From contig NZ_JALZ01000009.1 in NCBI RefSeq assembly GCF_000521785.1, positions 62,001 to 126,000 of the forward strand: a stretch of DNA of 64,000 nucleotides, in the 5' to 3' direction. Positions 48,985 through 58,237 of the stretch are shown one piece after another. The notes under the pieces were generated by a model. The model had not been told where the DNA came from, did not search any database, and was given only the letters and a program-made list of their open reading frames with translations. The position numbers and the translations under genes are program-made. Each line of letters starts with the position of its first letter. Position 1 is the first letter of the stretch. The stretch is from Roseivivax halodurans JCM 10272. GTDB lineage: Bacteria; Pseudomonadota; Alphaproteobacteria; Rhodobacterales; Rhodobacteraceae.

Positions 48985-49851
48985 ATGATCCTGGTTGTGG
49001 ATGCCCTCAACAAGCACAAGTTCAAGGATATCCTTGAAGAGATGTTCCGTCTTCGCGCACGTGTTTTCGCCGATCGCCTTGGTTGGGACGTGAATGTCGA
49101 GAACGGAATGGAGGTCGACCAGTTCGACGATCTCGATCCCGCATACGCCATAGGTCTGGACGATGACGGTCACGTCGTGTCCTGCGCGCGCGCCTTGCAG
49201 ACCACCGGTCCGCACATGCTCGCGGACGTGTTCTCGGATATTCTCGACGGCGAGCCGCCGCTGCGCAGCCCGCATGTCTGGGAATCAACCCGGTTCTGCG
49301 TTGACACGAAGCGTCTGACCACAGGCACGGGCCGGAACTCGATCGCACATGCCACGTCGGAGCTTCAGATCGCCTGCATCGAAAGCGCCATCCGTGCCGG
49401 TGTCTCGGATGTCGTGACGGTGGTGGACCCGGTGATGAACCGCGTGCTCAAGCGTTCTGGGAACGCGCCTTACGACTACCTCGGCAAGACGGTTCCGATG
49501 GGCAAGGTCTCCGCGATGGCGGCCCTTCTCGACGCAACGCCCGAGCGCGTTGCCTCCATCCGCAGGACCTCGGGGATCACGCACGACGTCTTCGCCACCG
49601 AGGTCGAAGCCCGCGCGCTCTTCAACAAGGCGCATCCGGCAAATACCGATCAGGCCCCGGTGGAGATCGAACCGGAGCGCACTGCCGCCGGGATGGAAGC
49701 CCTTGTCAGCTATTGCAGGGACCAGATCCAGGCCGCCCAGTCCCCGGCGGAGCGCAAGGCCGCTCTGGAACTGGTTGACGCGCTCGCCGCCACGCTGCCG
49801 GCAAAGCAGCGTGCGGAGGTCCATGGCGCCGTGCGCCGGGCCGCGGCCTGA
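48985..49851 (+). CDS. LuxI-family acyl-homoserine-lactone synthase with C-terminal extension
   Basis: Makes N-acyl-homoserine lactone from SAM and acyl-ACP (or acyl-CoA). All canonical residues are present at standard positions: R24, F28, W34, D45, D48, R69, E100 and R103. The synthase domain ends near residue 205, as in normal LuxI proteins (about 190-220 residues). This protein goes on to 288 residues with an extra, helical, Ala/Glu-rich segment (about 225-288) that I cannot assign. GGAAGAAGGA precedes the ATG. It is in the XRE-luxR-luxI unit and ends before a strong terminator. Confidence 0.93.
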   Translation: MILVVDALNKHKFKDILEEMFRLRARVFADRLGWDVNVENGMEVDQFDDLDPAYAIGLDDDGHVVSCARALQTTGPHMLADVFSDILDGEPPLRSPHVWESTRFCVDTKRLTTGTGRNSIAHATSELQIACIESAIRAGVSDVVTVVDPVMNRVLKRSGNAPYDYLGKTVPMGKVSAMAALLDATPERVASIRRTSGITHDVFATEVEARALFNKAHPANTDQAPVEIEPERTAAGMEALVSYCRDQIQAAQSPAERKAALELVDALAATLPAKQRAEVHGAVRRAAA

Positions 49852-49882
49852 AGCAATCGAAATTAACACTCACGGAAGCTAA

Positions 49883-49910
49883 AAAGGGCGGCCCCTCGGG
49901 GTCGCCCTTT
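49883..49910. terminator. Bidirectional terminator between luxI and tig
   Basis: AAAGGGCGGCCCC and GGGGTCGCCCTTT form a 12-13-bp stem (one G-U pair) with a TC-centred loop. T-runs occur on both strands. It serves luxI (stop 31 bp upstream) and the convergent tig gene. Confidence 0.88.
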
Positions 49911-49960
49911 CGTCAATTCACTTGTTTCCGGGCCCTGCGGTGGCAGGGTCCCGAGCCGGA

Positions 49961-51292
49961 TCAGACCTCGTCGAGATCGTCCAGCAGCTTTTGCAGGTCT
50001 TCCTTGCCGACCTCGGTCTCGGACACTTCGGCCTTCTCGAGGATCACGTCGACGACCTTGTCTTCGAAGATCGGCGCGCGCATCTGCTGCTGCATCTGCT
50101 GGTTCTGACGCACGAAGTCGAAGAACTGGCGCTCTTGGCCCGGATACTGCCGCGCCTGGTTCATGATCGCCTGGGTCATCTCGGAATCGGTGACCTGGAC
50201 CTCGTGCTTGTTGCCGATCTCGGCGAGCAGAAGGCCAAGGCGCACGCGCCGCTCGGCGAGCTTGTTGTGCTCTTCCGTCGGTTCGATCTCACCGTGGTCG
50301 TGGCCGTGATCGTCCGGATGGTCCTCGTGGTAGAGCTGATGCGCGATCTGCTTGGCCTCGGCCTCGACGAGGCTCGGCGGCAGGTCGAACTGGACCTTCT
50401 CGTCCAGCGCGTCGAGCAGGCGGCGCTTGACCACCTGGCGCGCGGCGCCCTGGTACTCGGCTTCGAGCCGCTCGCGGATCTGGCCCTTCAGCGCCTCGAG
50501 ATCCTCGGCACCGAACTTGGTCGCGAGCTCGTCGTTGATCTCGGCGGCAACGGGCTTCTTCACGTTCTTGACGGTGACGTCGAAGGTCGCGTCCTTGCCC
50601 GCCAGGTTCTCGGCGCCGTACTCCTCGGGGAACTTGACCTCGACGGTCTTCTCGTCGCCCGCCTTCACGCCGACGAGCTGCTCCTCGAAGCCGGGAATGA
50701 AGGAGTTGGAGCCCAGCGTCAGCGGATAATCCTCGGCCGCGCCACCCTCGAAGGGCTCGCCGTCGACCTTGCCGACGAAGTCGATCACGACCTGATCGTC
50801 GTTCTCGGCGGCGGCACCGTCCTCACGGTCCTCGAAATCGGTCGCGGTCTCGGCGAGCGACTTCAGGGCATCGTCGACATCTGCTTCGGAGGCTTTCGCG
50901 ACCGGCTTCTCGACGCTCAGCTCAGTTAAATCGACCTCGGGCACGTCGGGGAGCTTCTCGTAGCTCATCTCGACATGCACGTCGTCGCCTTCGGACCAGT
51001 CCTCGTTGGTCATCTTGACCTCGGGCTGCATCGCCGGACGGTCGCCGGTGTCCTCGAAGTGCTGGTTCATGGCGCCGTCGATGGCTTCCTGCATCGACTC
51101 GCCCAAAATTCGCTGGCCGAACTGCTTGCGCAGCAACGCCAGAGGGACTTTACCTTTGCGGAAGCCCTTCATTTCCACGTCGGGCTGGGCTTCGGTCAAC
51201 TTTTCGGTGACCTTCGCGTCGAGCTCGTCCGCTGTCAGCGTGATCGCGTAGCCGCGCTTCAGGCCGTCGTTCAGGGTCTCGGTGACCTGCAT
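49961..51292 (-). CDS. tig: Trigger factor
   Basis: Ribosome-bound chaperone and prolyl isomerase. It is 443 residues long. The ribosome-binding signature [17 protein letters not shown] is near residue 45, the FKBP domain is at about 150-245 ([17 protein letters not shown]), and a helical C-domain follows. The start is [20 protein letters not shown] tRNA-Leu gene ends 27 bp upstream on the same strand, so tig may be read from the tRNA promoter. An in-frame upstream extension would run into the tRNA and is rejected. Confidence 0.96.
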   Translation of the reverse strand: MQVTETLNDGLKRGYAITLTADELDAKVTEKLTEAQPDVEMKGFRKGKVPLALLRKQFGQRILGESMQEAIDGAMNQHFEDTGDRPAMQPEVKMTNEDWSEGDDVHVEMSYEKLPDVPEVDLTELSVEKPVAKASEADVDDALKSLAETATDFEDREDGAAAENDDQVVIDFVGKVDGEPFEGGAAEDYPLTLGSNSFIPGFEEQLVGVKAGDEKTVEVKFPEEYGAENLAGKDATFDVTVKNVKKPVAAEINDELATKFGAEDLEALKGQIRERLEAEYQGAARQVVKRRLLDALDEKVQFDLPPSLVEAEAKQIAHQLYHEDHPDDHGHDHGEIEPTEEHNKLAERRVRLGLLLAEIGNKHEVQVTDSEMTQAIMNQARQYPGQERQFFDFVRQNQQMQQQMRAPIFEDKVVDVILEKAEVSETEVGKEDLQKLLDDLDEV

Positions 51293-51319
51293 CTTCCGTC
51301 TGATCCTTTCGTCATCCTC

Positions 51320-51404
51320 TGGTGCGGGTGAAGGGACTCGAACCCCCACGCCTCGCGGCGCCAGAACCTAAATCTGGTGCGTCTACCAATTCCGCCACAC
51401 CCGC
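51320..51404 (-). tRNA. tRNA-Leu (anticodon UAG)
   Basis: On the minus strand a full cloverleaf can be drawn: acceptor GCGGGTG / CACCCGC, D-arm with GGTAGAC, anticodon stem CCAGA / TCTGG with loop TTTAGGT (anticodon TAG), a long class II variable arm (CGCCGCGAGGCG), a T-loop TTCGAGT, and a gene-encoded CCA end. The T-stem has two G-U pairs. Decodes CUA. It lies upstream of tig. Confidence 0.95.
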
Positions 51405-51511
51405 AAACGCCAGTCGCGGGCGCTCGCGCGGAGGCCCGGCACCCGGTTGCCGCGGTCTCTAGCAAAGGCGAAACCCGAGCGCGAGAGGAAAATCGGCGGG
51501 CTCGCCCCGGT

Positions 51512-53065
51512 TCAGACGCCAAGCGCCCGGAAGACGCGCGGCAGTTCCTCGGGCAGGTCCTCGGCAACGAGGCCCGGTCCGAAGCCGCGCGCCGCCTCCG
51601 CATGAAGGAAAGCCCCGCTCGCGGCCGCATCCAGAGTAGCGAAGCCCCGGGCGAGTAGACCGGTTATGATCCCCGCGAGCACATCCCCGGTTCCGGCCGT
51701 TGCTAGCCACGGGGCCGCGCGCTCGTAGACCGAGGCTGCAATTGTCGCGGCGCCGCCGGGGGATGCGATGACCGTGTCCGGGCCTTTGAGGAGCACGGTC
51801 GCGCCCGACCGCGCGGCGGCGGCACGGGCGGCGTCGAGGCGTGACGTCGCTGGACCACTTTCCGGCGCGGCCTTGAGCGGAGCCGCGAGGTCGGGAAAGA
51901 GCTTGGAGAATTCGCCCATATGCGGCGTGAGGATGCATCCCTCGTGGAGATCGGCGAACAGCGCCGCGGGATCGTCTTCGAAAGCGGTGAGGGCATCCGC
52001 ATCGAGCACCGTGCCGCGCCCTGCCTTCACTGCGACGGGTACGAGCGCACGGACCCGGTCCCGACCGAGGCCGGGTCCGAGGCAGAGCGCGTTCAGCCGC
52101 GTATCCTCCAGTACCGAAGCCAGCTCCTCTCCGTCGTCGACGCGGGTGAGCATGATTGCGGTCAGTTGCGCGGCCACTTCGAGCTGAGCGGATGCCGGTA
52201 CGCCGACCGTCACCAGCCCCGCGCCGGCGCGCAAGGCGCCCCGCGCCGCAAGCCTTGCGGCCCCGGTCCGGCCCGAGCCACCCGTGAGCACCAGCGCGTG
52301 GCCGTTGTCGTACTTGTGCGAGGCGTTGTTCTTGGCGAGCGCGGCGGCGCGTGCTGCGGCGAGCGGCACGCCCTTGCCCGCCGTGGCCTCCGGCCGAAGG
52401 CCGATATCGGCAGCGACCAGCCTGCTGCAGAAGGACGGGCCTTCGGACAGGTAGTGCCCGAGCTTCGGGCGATGAAAGGTGACGGTCAGGTCCGCGGCGA
52501 TCGCCGCTTCGGCGGGCTCCGTCCCTTCGGCGCGGATCACCCGCCCGCTATCGCTGCAAAGGCCGCTCGGCAGGTCGACGGCCACGACACGCGGGCAGCC
52601 GAGCGCCCGGCACTCGGCGATGTCGCGGAAAAGCCCTCCCAACCCGTCGACGGGCCGTGTCAGTCCCGTGCCGAAGAGCGCATCGACCACAAGATCGGGG
52701 CGATCCTGCCCGATCCGGAGATCGCCGCTCAGCGGGACGACAGACCCAATCCCTTCCCAGGCCTGCCGGTTTGCGCGCGCATCGGGTGGCAGCTCTTCGG
52801 TGGCGCCCATGCCGTGAACCGACACGGACCAGCCTAGCCCGTGCAGTAGCCGCGCCACGACGTAACCGTCCCCGCCATTGTTGCCCGGCCCGCAAAGCAC
52901 GATCGCGCGGCGCGCCGTGCGCCCGCCGTCGGGCCACTCCGCCTGCAATGCCTCGACCACCCTGCGCCCTGCCCGCTCCATGAGCTCGGCGCCCGTAGCG
53001 ATGCCGTCCTCCATGGCGCTCCGCTCGATCTCGCGCATGTCCTGCGCCGTCAGAAGGTGGGTCAC
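51512..53065 (-). CDS. nnr: Bifunctional NAD(P)H-hydrate repair enzyme Nnr
   Basis: Repairs hydrated NAD(P)H. The N-terminal epimerase (YjeF_N, about 1-215) has the GPGNNGGDGYVVARLL motif, and the C-terminal ADP/ATP-dependent dehydratase (about 225-510) has the GTGDVLAGIITGLLARG motif with its catalytic aspartate. It is 517 residues long, as in E. coli YjeF. The gene is alone, divergent from glnB and separated from tRNA-Leu by about 107 bp. Confidence 0.95.
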   Translation of the reverse strand: MTHLLTAQDMREIERSAMEDGIATGAELMERAGRRVVEALQAEWPDGGRTARRAIVLCGPGNNGGDGYVVARLLHGLGWSVSVHGMGATEELPPDARANRQAWEGIGSVVPLSGDLRIGQDRPDLVVDALFGTGLTRPVDGLGGLFRDIAECRALGCPRVVAVDLPSGLCSDSGRVIRAEGTEPAEAAIAADLTVTFHRPKLGHYLSEGPSFCSRLVAADIGLRPEATAGKGVPLAAARAAALAKNNASHKYDNGHALVLTGGSGRTGAARLAARGALRAGAGLVTVGVPASAQLEVAAQLTAIMLTRVDDGEELASVLEDTRLNALCLGPGLGRDRVRALVPVAVKAGRGTVLDADALTAFEDDPAALFADLHEGCILTPHMGEFSKLFPDLAAPLKAAPESGPATSRLDAARAAAARSGATVLLKGPDTVIASPGGAATIAASVYERAAPWLATAGTGDVLAGIITGLLARGFATLDAAASGAFLHAEAARGFGPGLVAEDLPEELPRVFRALGV

Positions 53066-53176
53066 GATGCCTCCGATTCAGTTCTGCCTAGTTATTGGGC
53101 CAGTCGCACAAAAAACGGTCTCCGCCTCGATTTGCTCTGGCACCCCCGCGCCGGGCCCGATCCTATCCGATTGTGA

Positions 53177-53569
<393 letters not shown>

Positions 53570-53594
53570 GCACGGCGGCACTCCCGGACAATTT

Positions 53595-53614
53595 GCGCCC
53601 GGCTCTCCGGGCGC
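53595..53614 (+). other. Hairpin in the glnB-glnA gap
   Basis: Perfect 8-bp stem GCGCCCGG / CCGGGCGC with a CTCT loop and no T-run. It could act as a partial terminator or mRNA processing or stability element setting the glnB-to-glnA ratio. Confidence 0.5.
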
Positions 53615-53655
53615 GCGACCCCAAAGACAGCTATACGACAGAGAAGGACCAAGGG

Positions 53656-55062
53656 ATGAGCAAGAGTGACGTTCTCAAATTGATGAAGGACGAAGACGTC
53701 GCATACGTCGACATCCGCTTCACCGATCCGCGCGGCAAACTGCAGCACGTGACGCTGATGCACGATCAGGTGGACGAGGACTTCCTCGAAGAAGGCTTCA
53801 TGTTCGACGGCTCGTCGATCCAGGGCTGGAAGTCGATCGAAGCCTCCGACATGAAGCTGATCCCCGACCCGGACAGCGCCTATATCGACCCGTTCTATGC
53901 CGAAAAGACGCTCTGCCTGCACTGCACCGTGGTCGAGCCGGACACCGGCGAGCCCTACGAGCGCGATCCCCGCGGCACCGCGATCAAGGCCGAGGCGTAT
54001 CTAAAGTCCTCCGGCATCGGCGATGCAGCCTATTTCGGCCCCGAGGCGGAGTTCTTCATCTTCGACAACGTCCGCTACTCGAACACCATGAACAAGGTGT
54101 CCTACGAGGTCGACGCGATCGACGCAGCGTGGAACACCGACACCGAGTACGAGATGGGCAACACCGGCCACCGTCCGGGCATCAAGGGCGGCTACTTCCC
54201 GGTCAACCCGATCGACCACGGCCAGGACCTGCGCTCCGAGATGCTGTCTACGATGAAGCGCATCGGCATGAAGGTCGACAAGCACCATCACGAGGTGGCG
54301 TCCTGCCAGCACGAGCTTGGTCTCATCTTCTCGTCGCTGACCGATCAGGGCGACCAGCTTCAGAAGTACAAGTACATCATCCACAACGTGGCCGAAGCCT
54401 ACGGCAAGTCCGCGACCTTCATGCCGAAGCCGATCTACGGCGACAACGGCACCGGCATGCACGTGAACATGTCGATCTGGAAGGACGGCAAGCCGCTCTT
54501 CGCCGGTGACAAGTATGCCGACCTCAGCCAGGAAGCGCTCTGGTTCATCGGTGGTATCCTGAAGCACGCCAAGACGCTGAACGCCTTCACCAACCCCTCC
54601 ACCAACTCCTACAAGCGCCTGATCCCGGGCTTCGAAGCGCCGGTCCTGCGCGCCTACTCGGCCCGCAACCGCTCGGGCTGCGTGCGGATCCCGTGGACGG
54701 AGAGCCCCAAGGCAAAGCGCGTCGAGGCCCGTTTCCCCGACCCGTCCGCGAACCCCTATCTCTGCTTCGCGGCGCTCCTGATGGCCGGTCTCGACGGGAT
54801 CACCAACAAGATCGATCCGGGCGAGGCGATGGACAAGAACCTCTACGATCTGCCGGCCGAAGAGCTCGAAGGCATCCCGACCGTCTGCGGATCGCTGCGC
54901 GAGGCGCTCGACGCGCTCAAGGCGGATCACAACTTCCTGCTGGCCGGCGACGTCTTCACCAAGGACCAGATCGACGGCTACATCGACCTTAAGATGGAAG
55001 AGCTCGAACTCTACGAGCACACGCCGCACCCGGTCGAGTTCGGCATGTACTACAGCTGCTGA
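53656..55062 (+). CDS. glnA: Glutamine synthetase type I
   Basis: ATP-dependent amidation of glutamate. It is 468 residues long. It has the FDGSSIQGW opening block, metal ligands in [10 protein letters not shown], the ATP-site motif [18 protein letters not shown] and the [10 protein letters not shown] region. The adenylylation site is Y397 in NLYDLP, so activity is likely controlled by GlnE. It is in operon with glnB. Confidence 0.97.
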   Translation: MSKSDVLKLMKDEDVAYVDIRFTDPRGKLQHVTLMHDQVDEDFLEEGFMFDGSSIQGWKSIEASDMKLIPDPDSAYIDPFYAEKTLCLHCTVVEPDTGEPYERDPRGTAIKAEAYLKSSGIGDAAYFGPEAEFFIFDNVRYSNTMNKVSYEVDAIDAAWNTDTEYEMGNTGHRPGIKGGYFPVNPIDHGQDLRSEMLSTMKRIGMKVDKHHHEVASCQHELGLIFSSLTDQGDQLQKYKYIIHNVAEAYGKSATFMPKPIYGDNGTGMHVNMSIWKDGKPLFAGDKYADLSQEALWFIGGILKHAKTLNAFTNPSTNSYKRLIPGFEAPVLRAYSARNRSGCVRIPWTESPKAKRVEARFPDPSANPYLCFAALLMAGLDGITNKIDPGEAMDKNLYDLPAEELEGIPTVCGSLREALDALKADHNFLLAGDVFTKDQIDGYIDLKMEELELYEHTPHPVEFGMYYSC

Positions 55063-55089
55063 ACCGGCCTTCGGTCGAGTATCGCGGGG

Positions 55090-55115
55090 ATGGGCGCCTT
55101 CGGGCGCCCATTCTT
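55090..55115 (+). terminator. glnA terminator with TTCG tetraloop
   Basis: ATGGGCGCC / GGCGCCCAT, 9 bp, closed by TTCG, then TCTTG. It begins 27 bp after the glnA stop. Confidence 0.8.
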
Positions 55116-55254
55116 GTTCCAAACGCGGCAGCTTCCCTCGTGACACACGCTATGGGGCTTACGGGGTGACATCGTGCTCCCCTTACGTATGGTTACCTCA
55201 GGAACGATCATACGCTGACATCGTTTGTCGTACGTCTTTCAAGAGGAGCCCTTG

Positions 55255-56070
55255 ATGCGCCGTACCCTTGTTGCCGTCTGCATGACCGTGCTGACGGCGC
55301 CCGCAGCATTCGCAGCCCCCTGTATCACCAGTCAAGGAGCCTTCCCGAGCTACAAACAGGCTCTGTCACAACAGGCATCTGCCGCGGGCGTTGGTCAACG
55401 AGGTCTTCAGGCGCTGCAATCGGCGCAACTCTCGGGCATCACCTGGCGCTTCGAATCCAGCCCGTCGAGCCAGAGCGGTGTGTCCTACAGCGACCCGTCG
55501 AACTTCCTCGCCAAGCGTTCCGGAAGCTCCGCTCAGGCGTTCATCAATCAGGTGTCGAGCCGCATATCGAGCAACGCAAATCTGTTTTCGTCGCTCGAGC
55601 AGAGCTACGGAGTCCCGGGTAGCGTACTGGCCACGATCTGGGGGCTTGAGACGAGCTTCGGCGGGTATCTCGGCGGAACCTCCATCGTCGACGGCGCAGT
55701 CACCCTCGCCTCCTATTGCCGGCGCCACCCCCGCTTCGAGGACGCCGCGATCGCGGCGCTCCAGCTCGTCGACCGCGGCGTCATCACTCCCGGAACGCAG
55801 GGCGGTCCGTCCGGTGAGCTGGGACATATGCAGTTTCTCGCCTCAAACTGGGCCCAGTTCGGCGTAGACGCCAACGGAGACGGCCGCGCGGATCCCTACA
55901 ACGCGACCGACGCTCTGGCCTCGGCGGCGAACATGCTCCGCCGCAACGGATGGCAGCCGGGTCAGCCCTTCACCGAAGGCACGCGCAACTTCCAGGTCCT
56001 GTCAGCCTGGAACGACAGCGGGAACTATCAGCGCGCGATCGCATACGCGGCGAGCCGCGCCGGCGGGTAA
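55255..56070 (+). CDS. Lytic murein transglycosylase (MltB-like)
   Basis: A 271-residue exported enzyme that cleaves peptidoglycan. Signal peptide 1 to about 21 (AFA|APC). The catalytic glutamate is in ATIWGLETSFGGYLG, and the family also shows GELGHMQFLASNW. A lipobox is absent, so it should be soluble in the periplasm. The start is the ATG with AGGAG upstream; an ATG ten codons earlier would spoil the signal peptide. The upstream 140 bp beyond the glnA terminator are AT-richer than the neighbours. Confidence 0.9.
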   Translation: MRRTLVAVCMTVLTAPAAFAAPCITSQGAFPSYKQALSQQASAAGVGQRGLQALQSAQLSGITWRFESSPSSQSGVSYSDPSNFLAKRSGSSAQAFINQVSSRISSNANLFSSLEQSYGVPGSVLATIWGLETSFGGYLGGTSIVDGAVTLASYCRRHPRFEDAAIAALQLVDRGVITPGTQGGPSGELGHMQFLASNWAQFGVDANGDGRADPYNATDALASAANMLRRNGWQPGQPFTEGTRNFQVLSAWNDSGNYQRAIAYAASRAGG

Positions 56071-56101
56071 GGCGCACGTCTCTCGAACTGAAGTTTATCT
56101 G

Positions 56102-56134
56102 CACCGGGCGTCTCTCACGATCGCCCGGTGTTTT
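56102..56134. terminator. Terminator between transglycosylase and DUF3445 genes
   Basis: CACCGGGCG / CGCCCGGTG, 9 bp, with an 11-base loop and TTTT. It lies 31 bp after the transglycosylase stop and can also serve the convergent gene. Confidence 0.8.
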
Positions 56135-56173
56135 GCTGTCGGCTGTTTTTTAAGTGATGGCGAAACCGGCCGA

Positions 56174-56938
56174 TCATTCTTCCGAGCGGTCGGGCGCCAT
56201 GCCTTTGACGCAGGGAGCATCCGCCGCTGCCAGCATCCAGGTGTGAATCGTGAAGACGATCGCTCGCGTTTGCGGCAGTCGGACAAGACATTGCCGCTCC
56301 GACCGAAGATAGAGCGGGTCCTCGTTCCATTTCGGTCGGCTCGTCGGCGGATCCGGCCGATGGAGGGTCGGGTTGGACGTCCAGAGCTCGTTGCAGCGCC
56401 AGAGCGGCCGCCCCACTCCTATGCCGTCAAAGAGACGCTGGACCCTCGGAGCGATCCTGTCATCGTAGTCCGGTACAGGCTCGTGGATCGAGATCAGCGG
56501 ACGGCCGAGCTTTTCGGCGAGCCGCCAGCGAGCCGGAAAGCACAAGACCGCAGCCGCCAGCACATGCTCCTCGCCGTCTTCTGGCTTTGTGAGGATACAG
56601 ACGTCCTCCTGCACGAGACGCCCGACCGTGACGAGGGGATTGTCCGCATCGAGCGTCACCGAAACACCGTCGGGGCGCGTGACTACCCCTGCACTCCGGA
56701 TGTAACCCTGAGGCAGGGCGTCGAGGATGACCCCCAGCGCCTCTGCGACCGCCGGCTTCGCGCCCTCAATTTCTCCGAGAACTGCTTCGGGCACGTTGTG
56801 CAGGAGGCGCTCGCGCTCCGCCATCTGCGCGGCGAATGCGTCGTCCGTCATGATCCACGCGTCGGGATCGAGGGGTGCGATCCCGGGCAACCGCGGCCGA
56901 GCGGACGGATCGTACGGAATGGATCTCTGCAGGATCAT
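56174..56938 (-). CDS. DUF3445 protein (heme-dependent oxidative N-demethylase family)
   Basis: A 254-residue protein with the DUF3445 pattern: YDPSARPRLPGIAPLD near the start, a conserved CFPARWRLAEKLGRPL in the middle, and RSERQCLVRLPQTRAIVFTIHT near the end. In the known enzyme HODM this domain is a PAS-fold heme subunit that oxidatively demethylates dimethylamine with partner subunits. None of the partner genes is nearby, so the substrate is open. It is preceded on the same strand by bioY's neighbourhood but shows no operon link. Confidence 0.85.
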   Translation of the reverse strand: MILQRSIPYDPSARPRLPGIAPLDPDAWIMTDDAFAAQMAERERLLHNVPEAVLGEIEGAKPAVAEALGVILDALPQGYIRSAGVVTRPDGVSVTLDADNPLVTVGRLVQEDVCILTKPEDGEEHVLAAAVLCFPARWRLAEKLGRPLISIHEPVPDYDDRIAPRVQRLFDGIGVGRPLWRCNELWTSNPTLHRPDPPTSRPKWNEDPLYLRSERQCLVRLPQTRAIVFTIHTWMLAAADAPCVKGMAPDRSEE

Positions 56939-57014
56939 CGATGCCCCCTCGACGAAAAAGGCGCGCCGATCACACGGACCGACGCGCCGACAAACCTTCT
57001 GGCCGAGACCCGGC

Positions 57015-57614
57015 TCAGCCGCGCGCGCGGCCGACGAGCTTCCAGGCGGCGGGCAGGATCGCCGCCGCCAATGCGAGCTTCAAAAGGTCACCTACGAGGA
57101 ACGGCGTCAGACCCCATGCGAGGATCGGCTGGTCCCAGCCGTAGAGCATGCCGAGCCAGGCGAGGCCGGGAATGTAGATGATGGCATTGCCGAGCACCAT
57201 CGCTCCGGCCATCCGGGGCGCAGACCGGTCCCAGCCCTTGCGCGCCAGGGCACCTAGAAGCACCGTGGCCGCGACGTAGCCCACGAGATAACCGCCGGTT
57301 CCGCCCATCATGTAGGTCAGGCCCGCTGCCTCGGCTCCGCTGCCGGCAAAGACATCGAGGCCGAGCGCGCCCAGCATCATGTAGCCCATGATCGTCGCCA
57401 GACCGAGCCCCGGCCCGTAAGCGGCGCCGAGCGCGAGCACGGCGAAGGTGCCCATCGTGATCGGCACGGGATACATCGGAACCTTGATCTTCGCGGCGAT
57501 CGCCAGCACGGCGATGCCGAGAACGACAAAAGCGGCTTGTTTGAGGCGCAGACCGGCACCCTCTGTGGCGCCGAAGGTCTCGACCAGCACGTTGCGATGG
57601 GTTGTGGTGGTCAT
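57015..57614 (-). CDS. bioY: Biotin transporter substrate-binding subunit BioY
   Basis: A 199-residue membrane protein with six helices, the S-component that binds biotin in ECF transporters and can act alone in some alphaproteobacteria. It has the family's KIKVPMYPVPITMGTFAVL and TYMMGGTGGYLVGYVAA motifs. The start gives MTTTTHRNVLVETFGATEG. bioM and bioN are not adjacent and no clear BioR box is seen upstream. Confidence 0.93.
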   Translation of the reverse strand: MTTTTHRNVLVETFGATEGAGLRLKQAAFVVLGIAVLAIAAKIKVPMYPVPITMGTFAVLALGAAYGPGLGLATIMGYMMLGALGLDVFAGSGAEAAGLTYMMGGTGGYLVGYVAATVLLGALARKGWDRSAPRMAGAMVLGNAIIYIPGLAWLGMLYGWDQPILAWGLTPFLVGDLLKLALAAAILPAAWKLVGRARG

Positions 57615-57682
57615 GCGCGACCCTCCTTGCGTGTGATTGCGTCGGCTTCGTTGTGCATCACGGGAGGTGAACCCGCAAGGCT

Positions 57683-58150
57683 CTAGCCACGCAGCTTTTC
57701 GCGCACGAAAAGCGTCTCCATCCGGTAATCCTTGCGGGGCCCCGTCACGGTCCACGTCACGCCCCAGACTGGCCAGTCGGCGAAATCGTATTCCACCTCG
57801 TAGCGGTCTGGATCGCAGAGATGCAGCGCCCGGGGCTCGAACTCGCCCATTTCGATCAGGTGGAAGGGGCGGCCGTCGTCGAAGTGGACAGAAATTCCCG
57901 ACGCCTCTTCCCGCCAGATGTAGGACCTCGTTCCCGGGATCGGCTTCTGCCCGGGGAGGTGCAGCAGAACGTCTTCGAAATATCGAAGGCCCGATCCGTG
58001 GGAAATGAGCTCCATCCGCCCTTCGGCATGACCGTCCTGGCCGACCCGGGCGTCGTGGATGCGGCGGCTGAGCCGCCAGCATCCTTCGAAATCGGAAAGC
58101 CCCGCCGGCAAAGAGGCCTCGCGCGCAATGTCTCTCGGCATCGTTTTCAC
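57683..58150 (-). CDS. DUF6314 protein
   Basis: A 155-residue cytoplasmic protein that matches the DUF6314 pattern: LSDFEGCWRLSRRI at the start, GLRYFEDVLLHL, RSYIWREE, and WTVTGPRKDYRMET near the C-terminus. It looks like a lipocalin-type beta barrel. Function unknown. It is 68 bp upstream of bioY on the same strand and divergent from purB. ATG at 58141 is an alternative start. Confidence 0.8.
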   Translation of the reverse strand: MKTMPRDIAREASLPAGLSDFEGCWRLSRRIHDARVGQDGHAEGRMELISHGSGLRYFEDVLLHLPGQKPIPGTRSYIWREEASGISVHFDDGRPFHLIEMGEFEPRALHLCDPDRYEVEYDFADWPVWGVTWTVTGPRKDYRMETLFVREKLRG

Positions 58151-58237
58151 CGCAGCTCCGCCCCGCCTTGTTCCACCGATCCGCTGAGTCTATGACCCGC
58201 CTTGTTCCGTCAACAATCCGTGAGAGGCCCGGTTCCC

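Noticed and set aside
53140-53160. TGGCAC before glnB as a sigma-54 -24 element
   Set aside because: The spaced -12 TTGC element is absent (CGCC at that position), so a sigma-54 promoter is not supported.
57615-57682. BioR operator before bioY
   Set aside because: No TTATMKATAA-like palindrome is present.
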